Shown: positions 22,834 to 36,179 of the stretch, one piece after another
Layout of the letters: every line of letters begins with the position of its first letter
Position numbering within the stretch: the stretch's first letter is position 1
DNA from: Anoplopoma fimbria
Taxonomy: Eukaryota; Chordata; Actinopteri; Perciformes; Anoplopomatidae
Assembly (NCBI RefSeq): GCF_027596085.1
Contig: NC_072469.1
Coordinates: 12,359,914-12,423,913 of the forward strand
Length of the DNA stretch: 64,000 bases
Direction of reading: 5' to 3'
The notes under the pieces: generated by a model
What the model was told of the DNA's origin: nothing
What the model saw: the letters and a program-made list of their open reading frames with translations, nothing else
The model's database searches: none
Translations under genes and position numbers: made by a program

Positions 22834-24649
22834 CAAGTGAACAGCGCTCTGTGCAGCAGTAGGGGCGGGGCTTCAGTGTTCTGCAGATTAAATTGAGCTC
22901 TTCGTCTGCCGAGGTTCTTCACAGGTCGCAGCTCATTGACTGCAGTGATGTTGCTGGATGCTGGATATACTGACTTTACCACCAAACTCTTCGCTTACCT
23001 GGAGTCAACAAACGATGAGTAGATGGCCTAGAGGAACAGCGCCTCTCTTCCATTGCAACTTTGTGTATGTTTTTGCTTTACTTACAAATAGTTTTACTGC
23101 TGGTTGAATATCACAATTGATTAAATCCATGCTTTACTTTATAACCGGGGGTGGACTTGGTTTTTGACCTTTCCCTTGAACCAGACTGTATTTCACAGAT
23201 TTTTAGTAGGTTGGTGTGTGACGCGAATTTGTCATGGCAGGTGTATTGCTAAGTGTTGAGTTGTTTCTACGAGCTGATCTCTAGAAAGTACCACAGACCT
23301 CAGGGCCCATCTGAACAGGCATGTTTCAGACAGGCACTGCACCAGTAATAATCTTAACTCAACTTACACTTACTGGGTCTTCAGTTTTCCTATATACGTA
23401 AATATGTTCAAGTTGAATGAGCACTGTTCCATGTACTAATAGGAGGCAAACTATTTTTTTACTATTTTTTTTTTTTAGATATGACCACATAAAGAGCACA
23501 GTAGTTTGTAGTGTAAAATAAAACATGCTTTGCATTGTTTAATGTCCTGGCTAAGGACTCAAGAGCCAGTTTTATTTTGCCACCAGCTATTAGATTGATT
23601 GTCAATACACTCTTGAACCCATGTCAGTCAAGTAGATGCTCTCACACAGGGGAAAACATGACCAATAGTGCACACATCACAACTCACGCTCGAAGTGCTT
23701 TCACTCTCATCACCCTGAAAACAACAAACAAATTTTAGAAACTGTGGAAAGCTTGTAGACACTATAAGATGCAAAAACATCCGTAACCATACAGTACCAC
23801 AAAGATGTTCCCCAGTGCATGCTGGGAGGTTTCTTTTACCTACCTCAGGACGTTTCCGTATTAAATGTATATCACTCTATTGATTAATGTTGACATCAGT
23901 AAGAATTTTTTAATATTTGCCCTTCACTGCTAACTTAATTGAGATCCAAAGCCAAGTAATAACAACACAGTCAAACCCTTAAATTTGTTGACAATAAATG
24001 TAAATATAATCATTTTCAACTGTTGGACTCACAACGTCAACGTCAATTTTTAATTGACCAGACATTTCATTAGATTCCCCAAGCATTTCTTTTTCTGTGT
24101 CAAAGCACAGCTCAACATCATACATCAATTAAATTTCTCTCCCCCCTAATAACTCCATTCTTACCAGTCCACCCCTGGTGTCTCCATCTAAAACATCAGG
24201 TAACCAGGGGCAACGGCTGTAAGCAGCATCTTTTTTTCAACAAGTCTGTTTTAAGTGTTCACATTCTTGACTACAGGACAGTTAGAGGTGTTGCTGTAAT
24301 GAGCAACATGCTGTGAGGGATTGTTCCGCTTCAATTTTACAACAGTGTTCCCAGAAGAAAAATACAAAAACCCTAATTTATTTTTGGATGTATGATTGGT
24401 GCATAAGAATTAGCCTCAATTGCACTGCTCACCGCGTTTTTCCTTCTACCCACTACTTTGCATTGACTTTGTATGTAATCTCGTCGTGCAAAAAATTATG
24501 TTGCTTTTGGTGTGAACACAGCATTAGGGGAACGAGAAGCAGGTGAGCATGTTGTTTTTTGACGGTCAGGTGACGGAAAAGGCGTTAAAGCAATAACTGC
24601 AGGTCAGGAGGGAGTGGCTGACTCTTAAGTCTCTTTAGAGTTTCCTCTG
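22834..24649. other. AT-rich non-coding DNA, no gene seen
   Basis: No recognisable frame or repeat family beyond short A/T runs. Confidence 0.45.
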
Positions 24650-25480
24650 TCATCTCGACAGAGGAAACAGAGCAGGTAACAGAAGCTGGCTTGTGTCGCC
24701 AACACCGAGTTAATGAGAGTATGCAGAGTTATCATCTGCCTCACATCAGCGTTCCATTTTGGAAATCTTCACAAAGTGATGTCCTCAGGCAGCACACAGC
24801 AGGTTTTCATCTGATGGGAGCTTAGCAGTACACATGAATATGCCTCATGCACTGCTTTTATTAGCGTGGCCTTGCCTCCGCCGGTCCTTCCGCGGGTATG
24901 ATAATGCATTCAATAACATGGTTTTCTCTCTCAGATTATATTTTCCCCAGAAACAATTACGGAAACAATTTTTTTTTTTGTTACCTCCCTCTTCCCGGGG
25001 AAACGTCAGGGTTTGTTCACTGTGAAACAAAATAGCCCATTTCCAGACGAGCTGTTTAGTGCCCGAGGTAATGCTCTCACATTCTGCATCACCTGCACTG
25101 CAAAAGTAAAAGCCTGAGATAAGGAAGAAAGAATAGGAGAAATGTTCAAGTGGGATATCTAGCAGGCAGAATCCATTTGGAGTGAGCAAGCAATCGCTGC
25201 TCATTGACACGGCAATGTCTTAAGCCCGGTCGGTGAATGAATATTTTTGCAAATATATTGCATGATTTTACAGCAGAGGGGCCCTGCAGGAAGATGCAAA
25301 CACAGTCCAAAAAAAAAAAGCAAGACATAATCTGCGAGGGGGAGCACGGTGCGTGACTGTCATCAGCTCTTATTTCACTTTCAGGAGCCTGAAACAATTT
25401 TTCAATATCATCTAGGAACGCACGGCAACGCGGCAAGAGGAGGAATAAAACGCTGGGTGCGACTGTGAAAGGAGGACGCC
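24650..25480. promoter_or_regulatory. Candidate conserved non-coding block
   Basis: Unique, mixed-composition DNA with CpGs, homeodomain-type TTAATGAG (about 24710), TTTTATTAGC (about 24856), and an octamer-like TTTGCAAAT near 25247. There are no microsatellites except A and T runs. It has the look of a developmental enhancer cluster. Reverse-strand frames at 24845-25436 show no protein similarity I recognise. Confidence 0.28.
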
Positions 25481-26264
25481 GGAGTGGATGACTGTTTGTT
25501 TCTTCTCCTCTGCGGCGTCTTCTGTGGACAGTAAGCCTACGCAGATGCGTGAGCGCTCTTAAATGAACAGATACTATGAAACTAAAAGCTTATTAGCTCA
25601 TCAAAGACTTTCGGGAGTCCCCCACCCCTCCCTGTTCTGCCCGCCGTGCTCAAAGTGTCAATGTTAGCAGAAAGGATCTCATTAATTTTTTGGGGGTGGA
25701 TGAAGAACAGTGGCCACTATTCCAGAGTAAACAGCAAGGTTTTAATAATAATGGGCCGGCAGCTGGGGCTCTTTGTCTCTCTCAGCTGCTCGCTGTCCTC
25801 TGAAGGTTTAATAAGAGTGCGTCTGTGTTGTTGCTCGCCAGAGGAGAGGATAACAGAACCCTGAAAAGGTAAGAGACGCACTGCGAGGACGAGTCTGACG
25901 AGAACGAACCCAGAGGAACAGGAAGGGCGGAACACAAGAGATCACTCCTTGATGCCACACTCGGCAAAACTAGACCAATTTAGGCCGTTCACTTACCTAC
26001 TGTCCTGAGCGCATACTGTCAAAAGTATTTTGGGTGATAACTGTTGTTGTTCGTCTCCATCACAATGTCGGGCTGCAAAATACTCTGCAGTTATATAGCA
26101 GGAGGCTCTTCTTTGATTATGACGGAATGATAGAAATACTGATATGAGTGCAATAGACATTTTTTGGGGGACAATTTTGGTAACTTTATTGGATCCACAT
26201 AAACCTCTGTCTAATAGTCGTTTCTATTTGGCATGTGGTCCATTACATCACCAATGTCAAAATA
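25481..26264. other. Non-coding DNA, nothing recognised
   Basis: Mixed-composition sequence. The frames present overlap on both strands and look random. Confidence 0.4.
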
Positions 26265-26415
26265 AAACTTCTTACACAGGGTCAGTGTGTAGCATTTCAG
26301 AAATAGATTGGAATGGAATATAACAATAACATAACATCATATCCACAAAGGGAGGGGGTCCTCTACACAGAGTCGGCCATGTTGCACCGCCATGTTTCTT
26401 CTGTAGCCAGGACCG
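26265..26415 (-). repeat. Dispersed repeat family B, copy 2 (partial)
   Basis: The reverse complement contains GAAACATGGCGGTGCAACATGG, shortened here, followed by GAGGACCCCCTCCCT and TATTCCATTCCAATC. It aligns by eye with 3770-3960. The left third of the family is missing. Confidence 0.65.
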
Positions 26416-27232
26416 GGTGTGGCTTTGGGCTCTTTGCATGCACCTCTTATTAATTGGTGACCAATGTAAAGAGTTAGTCTGGAGCCTAGCAGGGTCAACA
26501 GAAGATCAGTGCTCCCTTCAACTCAGTGACTGGTTGCGGGAGGAAAACATTAGCAACTTTGGCCATGGAAGTTGTTTCAGGGGGGAGCAACAGCAGATTA
26601 CCTTCCTTTGATTTACATATTTGTAATATGTTTCCCCTTTTTGTCTTAATAAATTCCCACTGTGATAATAACTGTTTCTCAGTATTTAATGTTGTGAGGT
26701 AGGTTACCTAAGTCTTCAATACCTCGATACCGGAGATTCAGCATTCTTCTATAATATGTAAAGTGTTGGGGGTGACACATGGATCATAGAATTGTATATG
26801 TTTTATATTTAAACATCATTATAAAACCATAGCTTTATCTTCACAATATGCATTAACAAACAAAAGGGCTTAACACAGCGTCTGAGTCATATTCTATGAA
26901 TGATGGTCACTCTATTTTGTGCTGCACACAGTATGGACAAGTATTCTATTCTTCTGATTCTGATTATTAATTATCTGCTTCCTTCAGTGGAAAGAAAGAA
27001 CAAAGTACATTACCTTAACTCTATCTGACTCATATTATTCTGAGGGACAGAGGTTGTGTGGCTGTTTGGTTACGCCTTGGTTTACTGATCCATTATGTCT
27101 TGACTATCAATCTGCTTGCACAAATTTCAGCATTAGTCATATGAGCCCTGGAGAGCTCCAGAAGAATTTAAACAATATCACAGGAAAAGTATGGACAGAA
27201 ATGAAAAGGATACAAAGAAACCAAAATAAAGA
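26416..27232. other. AT-rich non-coding DNA, nothing recognised
   Basis: No gene, RNA or repeat family is evident. Confidence 0.45.
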
Positions 27233-27271
27233 CATCAAAGTGAGTTCGACTTGATCGAACTCACTTTGATG
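27233..27271. repeat. Perfect 17-bp inverted repeat with 5-nt loop
   Basis: Arm CATCAAAGTGAGTTCGA (27233-27249) is followed by loop CTTGA and the exact complement at 27255-27271. The flanks do not extend the pairing. It is too short for a typical pre-microRNA hairpin and has no terminator context in a eukaryote. Confidence 0.95.
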
Positions 27272-27299
27272 CATTGCATTAAGAAGCAAAAAACTTCTG

Positions 27300-27570
27300 A
27301 AAGTCGTCCCTCATCCAGTGAGAGTGACTCTGCTGAAGGTTGCAGGCCAACAGATCTATTAAAGGAATCATCTAGGCTCCTCTGCAGCTAAATAAATGTC
27401 CCCTGTAATCTATCAGGGCCCTGGCGGTGAAGCAGACGGGGCCGCATGTGTTTTATCAGCCCGGTAATTGGTCATGTTGACACGCATTGTCTTTGAGAGG
27501 ATGGGAGGTGCGAGGCATTCTCCTTATTGATGGTTTCTAATAAAGACGGCCATTTATAAGGCATTATATG
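27300..27570. promoter_or_regulatory. Candidate conserved non-coding block
   Basis: Unique DNA with GTAATTGG, TTTATCAGC and TTTATAAGGC words between an inverted repeat and a CA array. It is compositionally distinct from its neighbours, but conservation is not shown. Confidence 0.25.
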
Positions 27571-27586
27571 GCAGTGTCACAGGGCA

Positions 27587-27591
<5 letters not shown>

Positions 27592-27668
<77 letters not shown>
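27592..27668. repeat. (CA)38 microsatellite
   Basis: Long uninterrupted CA dinucleotide array. Confidence 0.97.
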
Positions 27669-27671
<3 letters not shown>

Positions 27672-27937
27672 TATAAATACATTATGTTAATGTTAAAGTG
27701 ATTGTAGCACATAATAACAGGTGGTTGTGTATACCTGGAGAGGGTGACTCTGTTAATCTATTCAAAGATGGTCTCTGGTGTCAGATGTGAATGTCCCGCT
27801 TGATCCCTCTCCAGGTCCTCAACTGACTCCTGCTCTATGACCTTTGACCTCTTCCAGTGGATACAGTGAGAGGTTTTGGTCTGGTGTTTCACAGACAGAT
27901 GATGTTATCTGTTTCACTGATGAAGAGTTCCAAACAG

Positions 27938-28385
27938 ACGTAGTCGCCATGACGTCACCCATTGGTAGGTGGACTGCCGATTTGAAGCCTCAAGATCGGC
28001 ATTTTGGCTATTGCCATATTGTTTTTTTGCACGAAAGTGACCATAATTGGACTGCGGAGGAGTGACGTAGGGACGCTGTATACTGCTCTGGTAGCTGTAG
28101 CAACCTGTCAATCACAAGGTATCCCCGCCCTAAATCATACCCTGCTTTATGGTCTATTTGACTCTAAATGGACCATTATTTACTAAATGAACATCATGTT
28201 GTATTGAAGAAGATTTGAAACTAGAGATTGAGACCATAAACTCATGTTTACAATGTCATTTTCTCATAGACTTCTATACAATCTGACACCCATTTCCAAC
28301 CATAGGAGTCGCCCCCTGCTGGCCGGTAGAAAGTATGCAGGTTTAAGACATTTCTGCATTGGTTGCTGTCTGGTTGAGGTTCATG
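27938..28385 (+). repeat. Dispersed repeat family A, copy 2 (near full length)
   Basis: Best copy in the plus orientation, from GTAGTCGCCATGACG to TGGTTGCTGTCTGG. It carries the exact CTCF-core-like word on the minus strand at 28310-28322 (CCAGCAGGGGGCG). The short forward frame at 27844-28065 runs into it and is not a gene. Confidence 0.82.
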
Positions 28386-29867
28386 TGGAGCGGTCCCCCA
28401 ATCATAAAGATTTGCTCTGAATTCAATATAGAGCTTCTTTAAAGTGGATTCCTTAAGATTTTAGTCCTGGTTGATATGGCGTTACTCAATCACTGGTGGA
28501 AGAAGCAAAAGCAAATTTTTAATACTTTTAATACTACAGGTCCTAGAGAGTGGCAGTCGCAAAACAAACTATTGTCTTTTTTAAATAAAGATGTCAGGCA
28601 ATAATTGGCCTTTTTCCACCATCCTGTGATCTGATTTTATGCTGCACACGGCATGAGTCTGCAAACAGCAAAAGTGAAAGTAGGTGGTTACCTCGCTCAG
28701 CCTGTCGCCCGCAGCTCTATTCACTGTGGCTGCATCGATTGTTTAATTACTTAATACAATATCTCAAACAGATCCACCGTCAAAAAAAAGAGAAAATGAC
28801 TGTTGTCTTGTTCTGTAGACGCACATGCTGGTAGGTTTAGGTCACCGAAACACTTGGGCAAAGGAATGGAAAGATGGTAGTTGTAATATAATATTTCATC
28901 AGCAGAAGCATTCTGTCTTGTGCTTCAAGCCACTTTTGACATTTTCAGTATTTAACCAAGACCATTATCTCTCCCTGATCTTTAGAAAGGTCTGTAAGCT
29001 TTGTAACATAACTATACAGATGATAATCAGCTAGTTCAGAGATGGACGGTCGGCTGCCAATCCAAACCAACTGGTTTTCAGCTGATTGCCATGACTGGTG
29101 ACCTGCTTTGAGTTTCATATTTCAATTTCTTTTGCTGATCGTATTTACACACGTGCCGGATATGATAGTTTGACGTAGCCACAGACAGTAAAGTTCCACA
29201 CACACAACACATAAACACAACATGTAACTGGTAAGAAGATCTTCAGCCTGAGTGAAGAAGACATAAAGCTTGCAATATGTCACAACCGCTATCATGATGT
29301 GTTCAAATGTAATCTTGAGAAATTGAGTTTTCGGTAATGGACATAAATAAATACAGTTGTTCAAAGGAGGTGTTTTCACAAAAAATATAAAATAAATATT
29401 AGAGAGGCATTATGAGTTGTTTAACTTCCACAACCCTAGCTCTAAGCAGTTTATTATATATCAAGAAAACTGATGATGCCAGGAATAAAAACATAACCAT
29501 CTATCTCCTAATCATTTGAATTGTGTGTTTTTATGCAAATAAGAACTATAAAGGACAGTAACTAATTAAAAGGATAACATAGACTTCTGGATGGCTGAAA
29601 TTATGTTTTGGGACGGTGGTAAAAAAAAGTCTGGGACCTTGCTGTCAATTATAGGTCTTAAATATATCTATCTAAATCAGCAAAAATTGAAATCCACATG
29701 TCAAACTTCTGGAATCGATCTCAGTCAATAAGTCAATTTATCAGTCATTTCATTTCTACAGATATGTCAATCTGCAGGTGCAGGTGCGTTCCATTTTATT
29801 TGCAAACCTCACATTGCATAACAACTCATTCACGTTGTTACAGGTTAAAACTTCACAGAGAGAGCTG
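28386..29867. other. AT-rich non-coding DNA, nothing recognised
   Basis: No gene, RNA or repeat family seen. Confidence 0.45.
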
Positions 29868-29917
29868 AAGACAGACAGACAGAAGACAGACAGACAGACA
29901 GACGGACAGACAGACGG

Positions 29918-29952
<35 letters not shown>
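29868..29952. repeat. (GACA)n tetranucleotide repeat
   Basis: About twenty GACA units with interruptions (AGAAGACA, GACGGACA, GACGGAGACA). Confidence 0.95.
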
Positions 29953-30784
29953 AAATGGAGAGAGACGGAGGAGAGAGACACAGCAGCAGATGATGGTGAG
30001 GTGAAGGGCACACACTAAACTGCATGAACTGTATCTGAATATTGTGTGTGAAGTTAATCTCTTCTCCCGCAGCCCAACTACAGATTTAAACTGGCCCTAT
30101 TGCTGCAACATGGAAACATGACTATAATATGATCCGTTGCACTCAGCTGCATATTCTCTCCCTTCTGTTACAAATATGTGTTTGTTTTTTTCACACAGTG
30201 CTGTCTGGACAATAAACAACAACCAGGGTAAATTATTTATAGCTGTGATGAATAGGTATCAAAATGTAATGTCATGATGCTGCCTGTTGATTTTCATACA
30301 TGTTTAATACAGGCGGAGGAGCTGCTGAATGTGGCTTATTGGATGCAGAAGATGAGTCGTCGTCGTGCAGTGCTGCTGCTGCTTATGTAACTGGCCTTGA
30401 GTGATGTAAGTGGACTCAGTGGCCTCTGCCGCCACAGCTTCTTTTAAAGTCTCCGTGGCTATTCTTCTTGTGGAGAATGATTATTTTAAAAGCCTTTGTT
30501 CTCTTTTTTTTATTTCTTCTTTTGTCATTTTTTCATTCCGTCCTTCCTTCATCTCCCTCCCATCTTCTCATCACACCATGCTCTCCTTGTCCTTATCTCT
30601 CTGAATTTGTCTGAGACAGTAAACAGTGACATTCAAAATAAACAATGATTACATTTTCAAAACAAAAGAGCAACTTCTACACAGTAAACAAAACATAAGG
30701 TCAAACCAGTAGGCTGCTTATTGCAGCAGCAATTTAGCATTACTCATTGATCACACTTTTGTATTTTGGCCTGTTGGCGTCCTG
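29953..30784. other. Non-coding DNA, no gene supported
   Basis: Contains a GCGGAGGAGCTGCTG segment near 30313-30370 preceded by an AG acceptor-like sequence. No donor or recognisable protein supports an exon. Confidence 0.4.
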
Positions 30785-31150
30785 TGTTTTACAACCAGTG
30801 AGTGGATATGACCATATTTGGAGTGCGGAGGAGTGATGTGGAGAAGTCTTTTACAGCCTGGTAGTGACTTGTCAATCATAAGGTAAAGCATACCCTGCTT
30901 TATGGTCTATTTGACTCTAAATGGACCATCATTTACTAAATGCATATCATGCTGTATTGAAGAAGACTTGAAACTAGAGTTTGAGACCATAAACTCATGT
31001 TTACAATGTTTACTGAGGGAATAAATCAAGGGAGAAGTAAGGTCATTTTCTCATAGACTTCTATACAATCAGACTTCTTAGAGACAGGAAACCAAGTTTA
31101 AGGTTCTTCATTGGCTTCACTTTTTAGAACTGAAAGTTGATGCCTGTTTG
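30785..31150 (+). repeat. Dispersed repeat family A, copy 3 (internal loss at 3' part)
   Basis: Shares ATTTGGAGTGCGGAGGAGTG, GGTCTATTTGACTCTAAATG and CATAGACTTCTATACAATC with copies 1 and 2. The region carrying the CTCF-like word is lost after about 31075. Confidence 0.78.
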
Positions 31151-31377
31151 AGCATTTTCCACTGTCTCTGGTACCTCTGTTATGGTCTTCCCAGATGACC
31201 CATCCTTCTCTTGAAGTATCTGAAATAACAGTTGAACATGATAAATAAATGTCTTACATCTCCTCCAGAGTAGTTCTTTTTAGGTGACAGACAGACATAG
31301 GTTGACGTAATGTGAATGAATCATGTCTAGACATCTAGTGCACCGGCCCAGTTTGGTACATGTTCTATTTAATCAGG

Positions 31378-31605
31378 CCATGTCCACACTACTTCGTTTT
31401 CATTTTAAAACAGTGTTTTGAAACAAAAAAACGATTTCCATACACACAAGTGTTTTAGCACCGTTTTCGAAATAATGTCCGTCCACACGTTAACCTTTGA
31501 AAACGCATATCACATGACCATTCACGTATACAGTGCAAGCGCGCGCTGGTTTAAACAGGAACCGGATTGGCAGCTTAGTTAGAGAAAATACCTACTTAAG
31601 TATTA
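31378..31605. repeat. Dispersed repeat with CGTTTTC/GAAAACG words
   Basis: The phrases GTCCACACTACTTCGTTTTC and, further on, CCGTCCACACGTTAACC and GAAAACGCATATCACATG match a type of repeat I recall from many fish genomes. The family name is unknown to me. The borders are approximate. Confidence 0.5.
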
Positions 31606-33479
31606 TAATACTCCCCATAACAATAAAAGGTTGTACTTGATACTTAAGATTTTCCTCTAAAATCTTCCTCTATACACTCAAACAGACAAATTTCTTGGAC
31701 AGTGTTTAAAGTTTTATTTTTCAGACTGAGTTACAACGCTGCAGGTCTTGCTCTATCTCTCTCACACACACACACACATCAAATTTACTTTGAAAAGGAA
31801 ACAAAGAAATCATAGTTTCATTGAGTGGATAGGACCGTTACATTTGGTCAATACACATTTCTCACTCATTTCCTCTCGGTTTCGTTGTATGTTTTTACAC
31901 TTGTCACTCTGCCGGTAGCTGAAGTTTTTAAAAATGTATTTTAACCACAGGCTTTACCGCATGCTATGTTAATGGTTAAAAGTACACAAAAATCAATTTG
32001 TTGGTGAACCTACTTCAAAGGGTATTAATACAACATTTCCAGCCAAATAGGAGAACCCAAGTATTGGCTGTATGATTACAACTTCCTTATGGTAAATACA
32101 AGATATGGTACCTTTTCTGTTTAGTAGAAGACACACAAGTGATAAGATTGCAGGTCTGCAGAATTTTTTAATAAAACAACTTACCTACAGAATGGAAATA
32201 CCTGTTGTATTGTATTCATTGCATCACACCAATGCACAACAACAAGCTGCAATTTAGAAAGCCATATGCAAAAGAGGGAAAGGCCAAGACAAGCCTGGTG
32301 GTGAAGACGGACAGCTTCAATAAATGTTGTTGGAGCTATTTAATAGCTTAATGATGCAAGCACAATGGCCATTAAGTTATAAAAGGACGTGCAGTGTAGA
32401 CATTATAAAAAAGAATCATGCCGGAGCCACAGAAATATAGAGTTGTTTTCCATGTATGTCTGTGCACATGTGGTCGACTTAAGGAGAGTTAGCTGCATCT
32501 GAAGGTACATGTTAACGTTAGCTAGCTAGCTGACATTTGTACGCTTAAGTTGCACCAACACTTACTCCTGCCATTGTTTTTGTTACGTTTCAATCCAGTG
32601 GCTGGGATTCAAAATTTGGAAATCTGATCCGGTCATATCTGGATCACCATGATCCAACCTGCCAATGTTTCAAAATACTGGGACAAAGACAGTTAGATTA
32701 TTTTGATGCTTGACTGCGAAAGGGGAGATTTCATTATCGGGATCATTCTGCTCTAGATTACTTTTGAATCAGGTCCTAGGTGCTTCAAAAGAATTGTAAA
32801 TTAATTTTAACTGGATTACGGGAACTGCGAATAGTCTATTTCCTCACTTTGAGAAAAAAAGTGGCAGAATGTATGTCTGGTGCACTCTTAAAACCACCAC
32901 CTTAAACCAAGTCAAGGGTCATGCAATTGTCCCCGCTTTATGCAACCAAAAGTGTCAGGTGTCCCCACAAGATGGGTAAAACAACAAACATATGGCCAAT
33001 TGTGGCCTAATGTGTAATTTAAAACACTGCCCTTAGCGGACTTTCCTACATTACAAATTTAACTATTATACCAATAACAACTGCCTTAAGCTGCCTTTTT
33101 TACGGTATGATGATGATGATAATGATGATAATGAGCATAAAGTAAAATTAACTTTTAGTTTCAGAAGGGACACGAATAGCGGCCTCCTGGTTAAAAAAGA
33201 ATGTGTTTGTTTGCCACCATCACCCACCAATCCCACTCGCCCTTAAGAAAAAAAGAAAGAAAATGGACATTCACCGTATCGGTAGTTTGCAGGACCCTGG
33301 GAACAGTTTGCACTTGCAGTTTTCTGCATCTGTTGTTCCCAAATTAACAATATGCTCTCTTTATTGTCACTAGTGTAAGAGTATAAGCCCCTGCTTTATA
33401 CACACCAGAGGGAATGTTGTGTCAACCTCCGGGCAAATGAAAACCATTTTTTTAAAACAACTATTAATATATGTGAGGA
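31606..33479. other. AT-rich non-coding DNA, nothing recognised
   Basis: A short CA tract (about 31765) and a GAT/AAT run (33105-33135) are present. No gene seen. Confidence 0.45.
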
Positions 33480-33970
33480 ACAATAAGTCATTAGTTTGGT
33501 GGAATAATTGCCCTCACAACAACAGCCCGCCTTCCCCTCCCAGCAGCTAATTACCCAGGAATGATCGGTGGTGAAACTCAACAGCTGACAAGTTGTTTCT
33601 GCACAACGGCACGGATGACGCGCCGTCGTTGAGCCCATTTCTTCTTCTGTCTTCTAATTTTTGTTACCTATCGGCCTCTCTGCTTTTCCCAGGTCTCCTG
33701 CTCTCTCAGGACCACAGTTGTGAAGGTAAAGGGAACTGGGGGTGGGGGGATAATAACAGATGTTTATGCAGCACAGTGCAATGCCCCCATGATTCTCCTT
33801 TTTTTCAATGAGGGCTATACATCCTAACAAGCGCCACCCCCAGCAGTAAAGAAAAGACATTACGGTCACCAGGAAATCATCAGCAGGACAAGGGGCTGGT
33901 AATGAAGAGAGATGGATGGCTGTTATTGTAATCCGCCATTGATTGACAGCACAAAACCTCTTTCCCTCTG
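33480..33970. promoter_or_regulatory. Candidate conserved non-coding block with a PBX-MEIS decamer
   Basis: Unique CpG-containing DNA with GCTAATTACC (about 33546) and, at 33940-33949, TGATTGACAG, an exact match to the PBX-MEIS/PREP composite site. The expected chance frequency is about one per 500 kb of double-stranded random DNA. Enhancer activity is inferred only. Confidence 0.35.
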
Positions 33971-34505
33971 TCTCTAACTCCCTGTCTGCCTTTTCTCCTT
34001 TACCTCTCCGTCCATCTTCATTTCTCGTCTTCTTGTTTTTATCTGCCCATCCTTAACTCAACAACTTGGAGGAGTTTCATCTGTCAAACGCCGCTGCAAC
34101 CTCGATCCCTAGCAATAAAAGACCTGAGGCCAATACCTCAGTAAGCCTGTTTTACACAGCTGATCAGACTTCCACATAAAGCTGAAAATACTAACACCTT
34201 CCTACAACATCCTTCCCCTTCGCTACACTTTCCGCGCTTAATCTCGCAAATCAATGTCAATTACATCCTGATTATGTTCGGCGCGTCTAACCATTTGTCT
34301 TGATTTGGGAACTGTGTAAGTGTGGAAATCAGCAATCCGTGGATGGTGCCGGTGGCTATTGAGGGCGCGGGTGTGTAGGGAGGGGGGGCGACGCTGTGCC
34401 ACAGTACAGTATTGTAACTTCAAAGGTCATGTTTGACTGTTCTGCATCATTAGATATGAAGAGTAGTCTTGATTTACTGGGAAACGCGGAAAGGTCAAGC
34501 GTGAC

Positions 34506-34546
<41 letters not shown>

Positions 34547-36179
34547 GTCGTAGCTGCTCTTTGGGTTCCGTGTCACACTGCGAGGACAAAATGGCAGCAG
34601 CCAAGGGGGCCAGAGCGATACACCCCGCTGCAGCTGGCACAGCGGGGATCTGTCCAAATGTCGTCCACATGTCACTTCGCCTTTGCGTTGCCATTTCTCG
34701 TCCTGTGCAGGTTGAAACGCATCGACTTATCGTGGTCAAAGAGTCTAAAAATACACCAGCTGGTTTGCTCCTTGAAGTCTTTAGGTTTTTTTTCCTCCCA
34801 AGTATTAACTGTGCTTATGCACCTGGAGCCTTTGCTAAGTGCAGATAAAATGAAAGCAAGCATTAAACTAATGAATTTAAACTACAGCAGTACAGCCTGT
34901 AATCCACTACGCCCTGTAATCCCTACGCCCTGTCAGTAGTGTTACTCTGGGTGATCATGAATATACTAAAGAGTTCTGCGCTGTTTTCATGCCATCATTT
35001 GTCCATCATTGGCATTTGTTACAAATTAGCTGAAATGAAAATAATGACACCCAGGTGGGAAAGACTCACTGGGTTTGCTAATAGCTGAAACATCCTTTAC
35101 CTGTTTTCAGCTTTTTATTTTTAGCTGGTGTCGACGGTCACTTTTACGACTTCAAACAAAACTGTTGGCAGATTACATCAGCTCTAGCAAGGTTTACTTT
35201 AAATGATAAATTTGGTGTTAATCGGTATAATTGTCAACAATCCCATATGAAGGCAATGTGTTAGTCCGTCTCTCCATTCAGTTTTCCTCTCTGTGACTCT
35301 CAACTCAGAGCTCATTGGTTCCTACTGAAGACTTAAATCTTTACAATCAACCAAACAAAAGAGAGGTTCATTCATTAAAAGAGCCTCAGTGCTTTTTCTT
35401 AAAATGCTGGTCACTGTAGTTTTTGTCACACAAACCAGAGGGAAAATTAGATTTGTCAGGGACTATTTTCAGTGGTGGAATAATCCACATTTGGCACTCT
35501 AGTGAGTATTTGTGGCAACAGCAGGGTGTATGTGGGATTGAGTTAAAATACATTTGTGTTCATGGTAATACAGGCACCCATAGAAACAACAGATGTGTTT
35601 TAATACATTTTGCACAACAATGGACCTCTATGGCACAGAGAAAGTATATATTTAGTATCATCAGACTTTCATTCTGTGACAAACTTCTCAGTAGGGGAAA
35701 AGCAAAGTCTTGTTAAATTGCTCTCCGTAGTCCAGTGCCCTCACTCTAGCTGGAGAACGCTACAATTTGCAAGTGCACTGGGTTTTTGTAGTTCAACAAA
35801 ACCAATAGAGCGATGAGTACTCTCCAGTGAAACCATCAGCTCATATTCCACTTAAACCTGAATTTAATTCATATGAATGTTTTTCAAGTTAATGGTTGTG
35901 AACCAGGACTTCAAACACTTGGAGAAAGTAGCTCATTAAAGTAAGATGCTCCAAAAATATTCAGTAGATTTTATTTTGTTGTATCAGATACATATTTATG
36001 CAACATTTCAAATACTCTGATCTTCAGGTTGGCGTCACTACTACACAATTATATTTTCTCATTTTGCCTGTGCCCCCTTAATTATATTGTTTTACTTTTG
36101 GGCTGAAAAAAATGTTGGCAGTGAACCCTGTGATACCTCATTCACACAGGGACATCCTATTCCAAGCAGCCAAACCCTG
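33971..36179. other. Non-coding DNA with (CT)n at 34508-34544
   Basis: The 127- and 150-residue frames at 34356-34848 are translations across the CT array and lack motifs. A phrase near 35255-35340 (GTGTTAGTCCGTCTCTCC then GAGCTCATTGGTTCCTAC) resembles 43672-43765 and probably belongs to another dispersed family. No gene seen. Confidence 0.4.
34508..34544. repeat. (CT)18 microsatellite
   Basis: Uninterrupted CT dinucleotides. Confidence 0.96.

Noticed and set aside
29868..29952. CRISPR-like array
   Set aside because: Simple GACA tetranucleotide repeat with no unique spacers; eukaryotic context.
30313..30385. Possible exon after a TTTAATACAG acceptor-like sequence
   Set aside because: No donor site, no recognisable peptide, and GCTGCTGCT repeats inflate the apparent coding look.
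34356..34848. Frames of 127 and 150 residues around the CT array
   Set aside because: Generated by the Ser-Leu or Arg-Glu reading of (CT)n; no homology in the rest.
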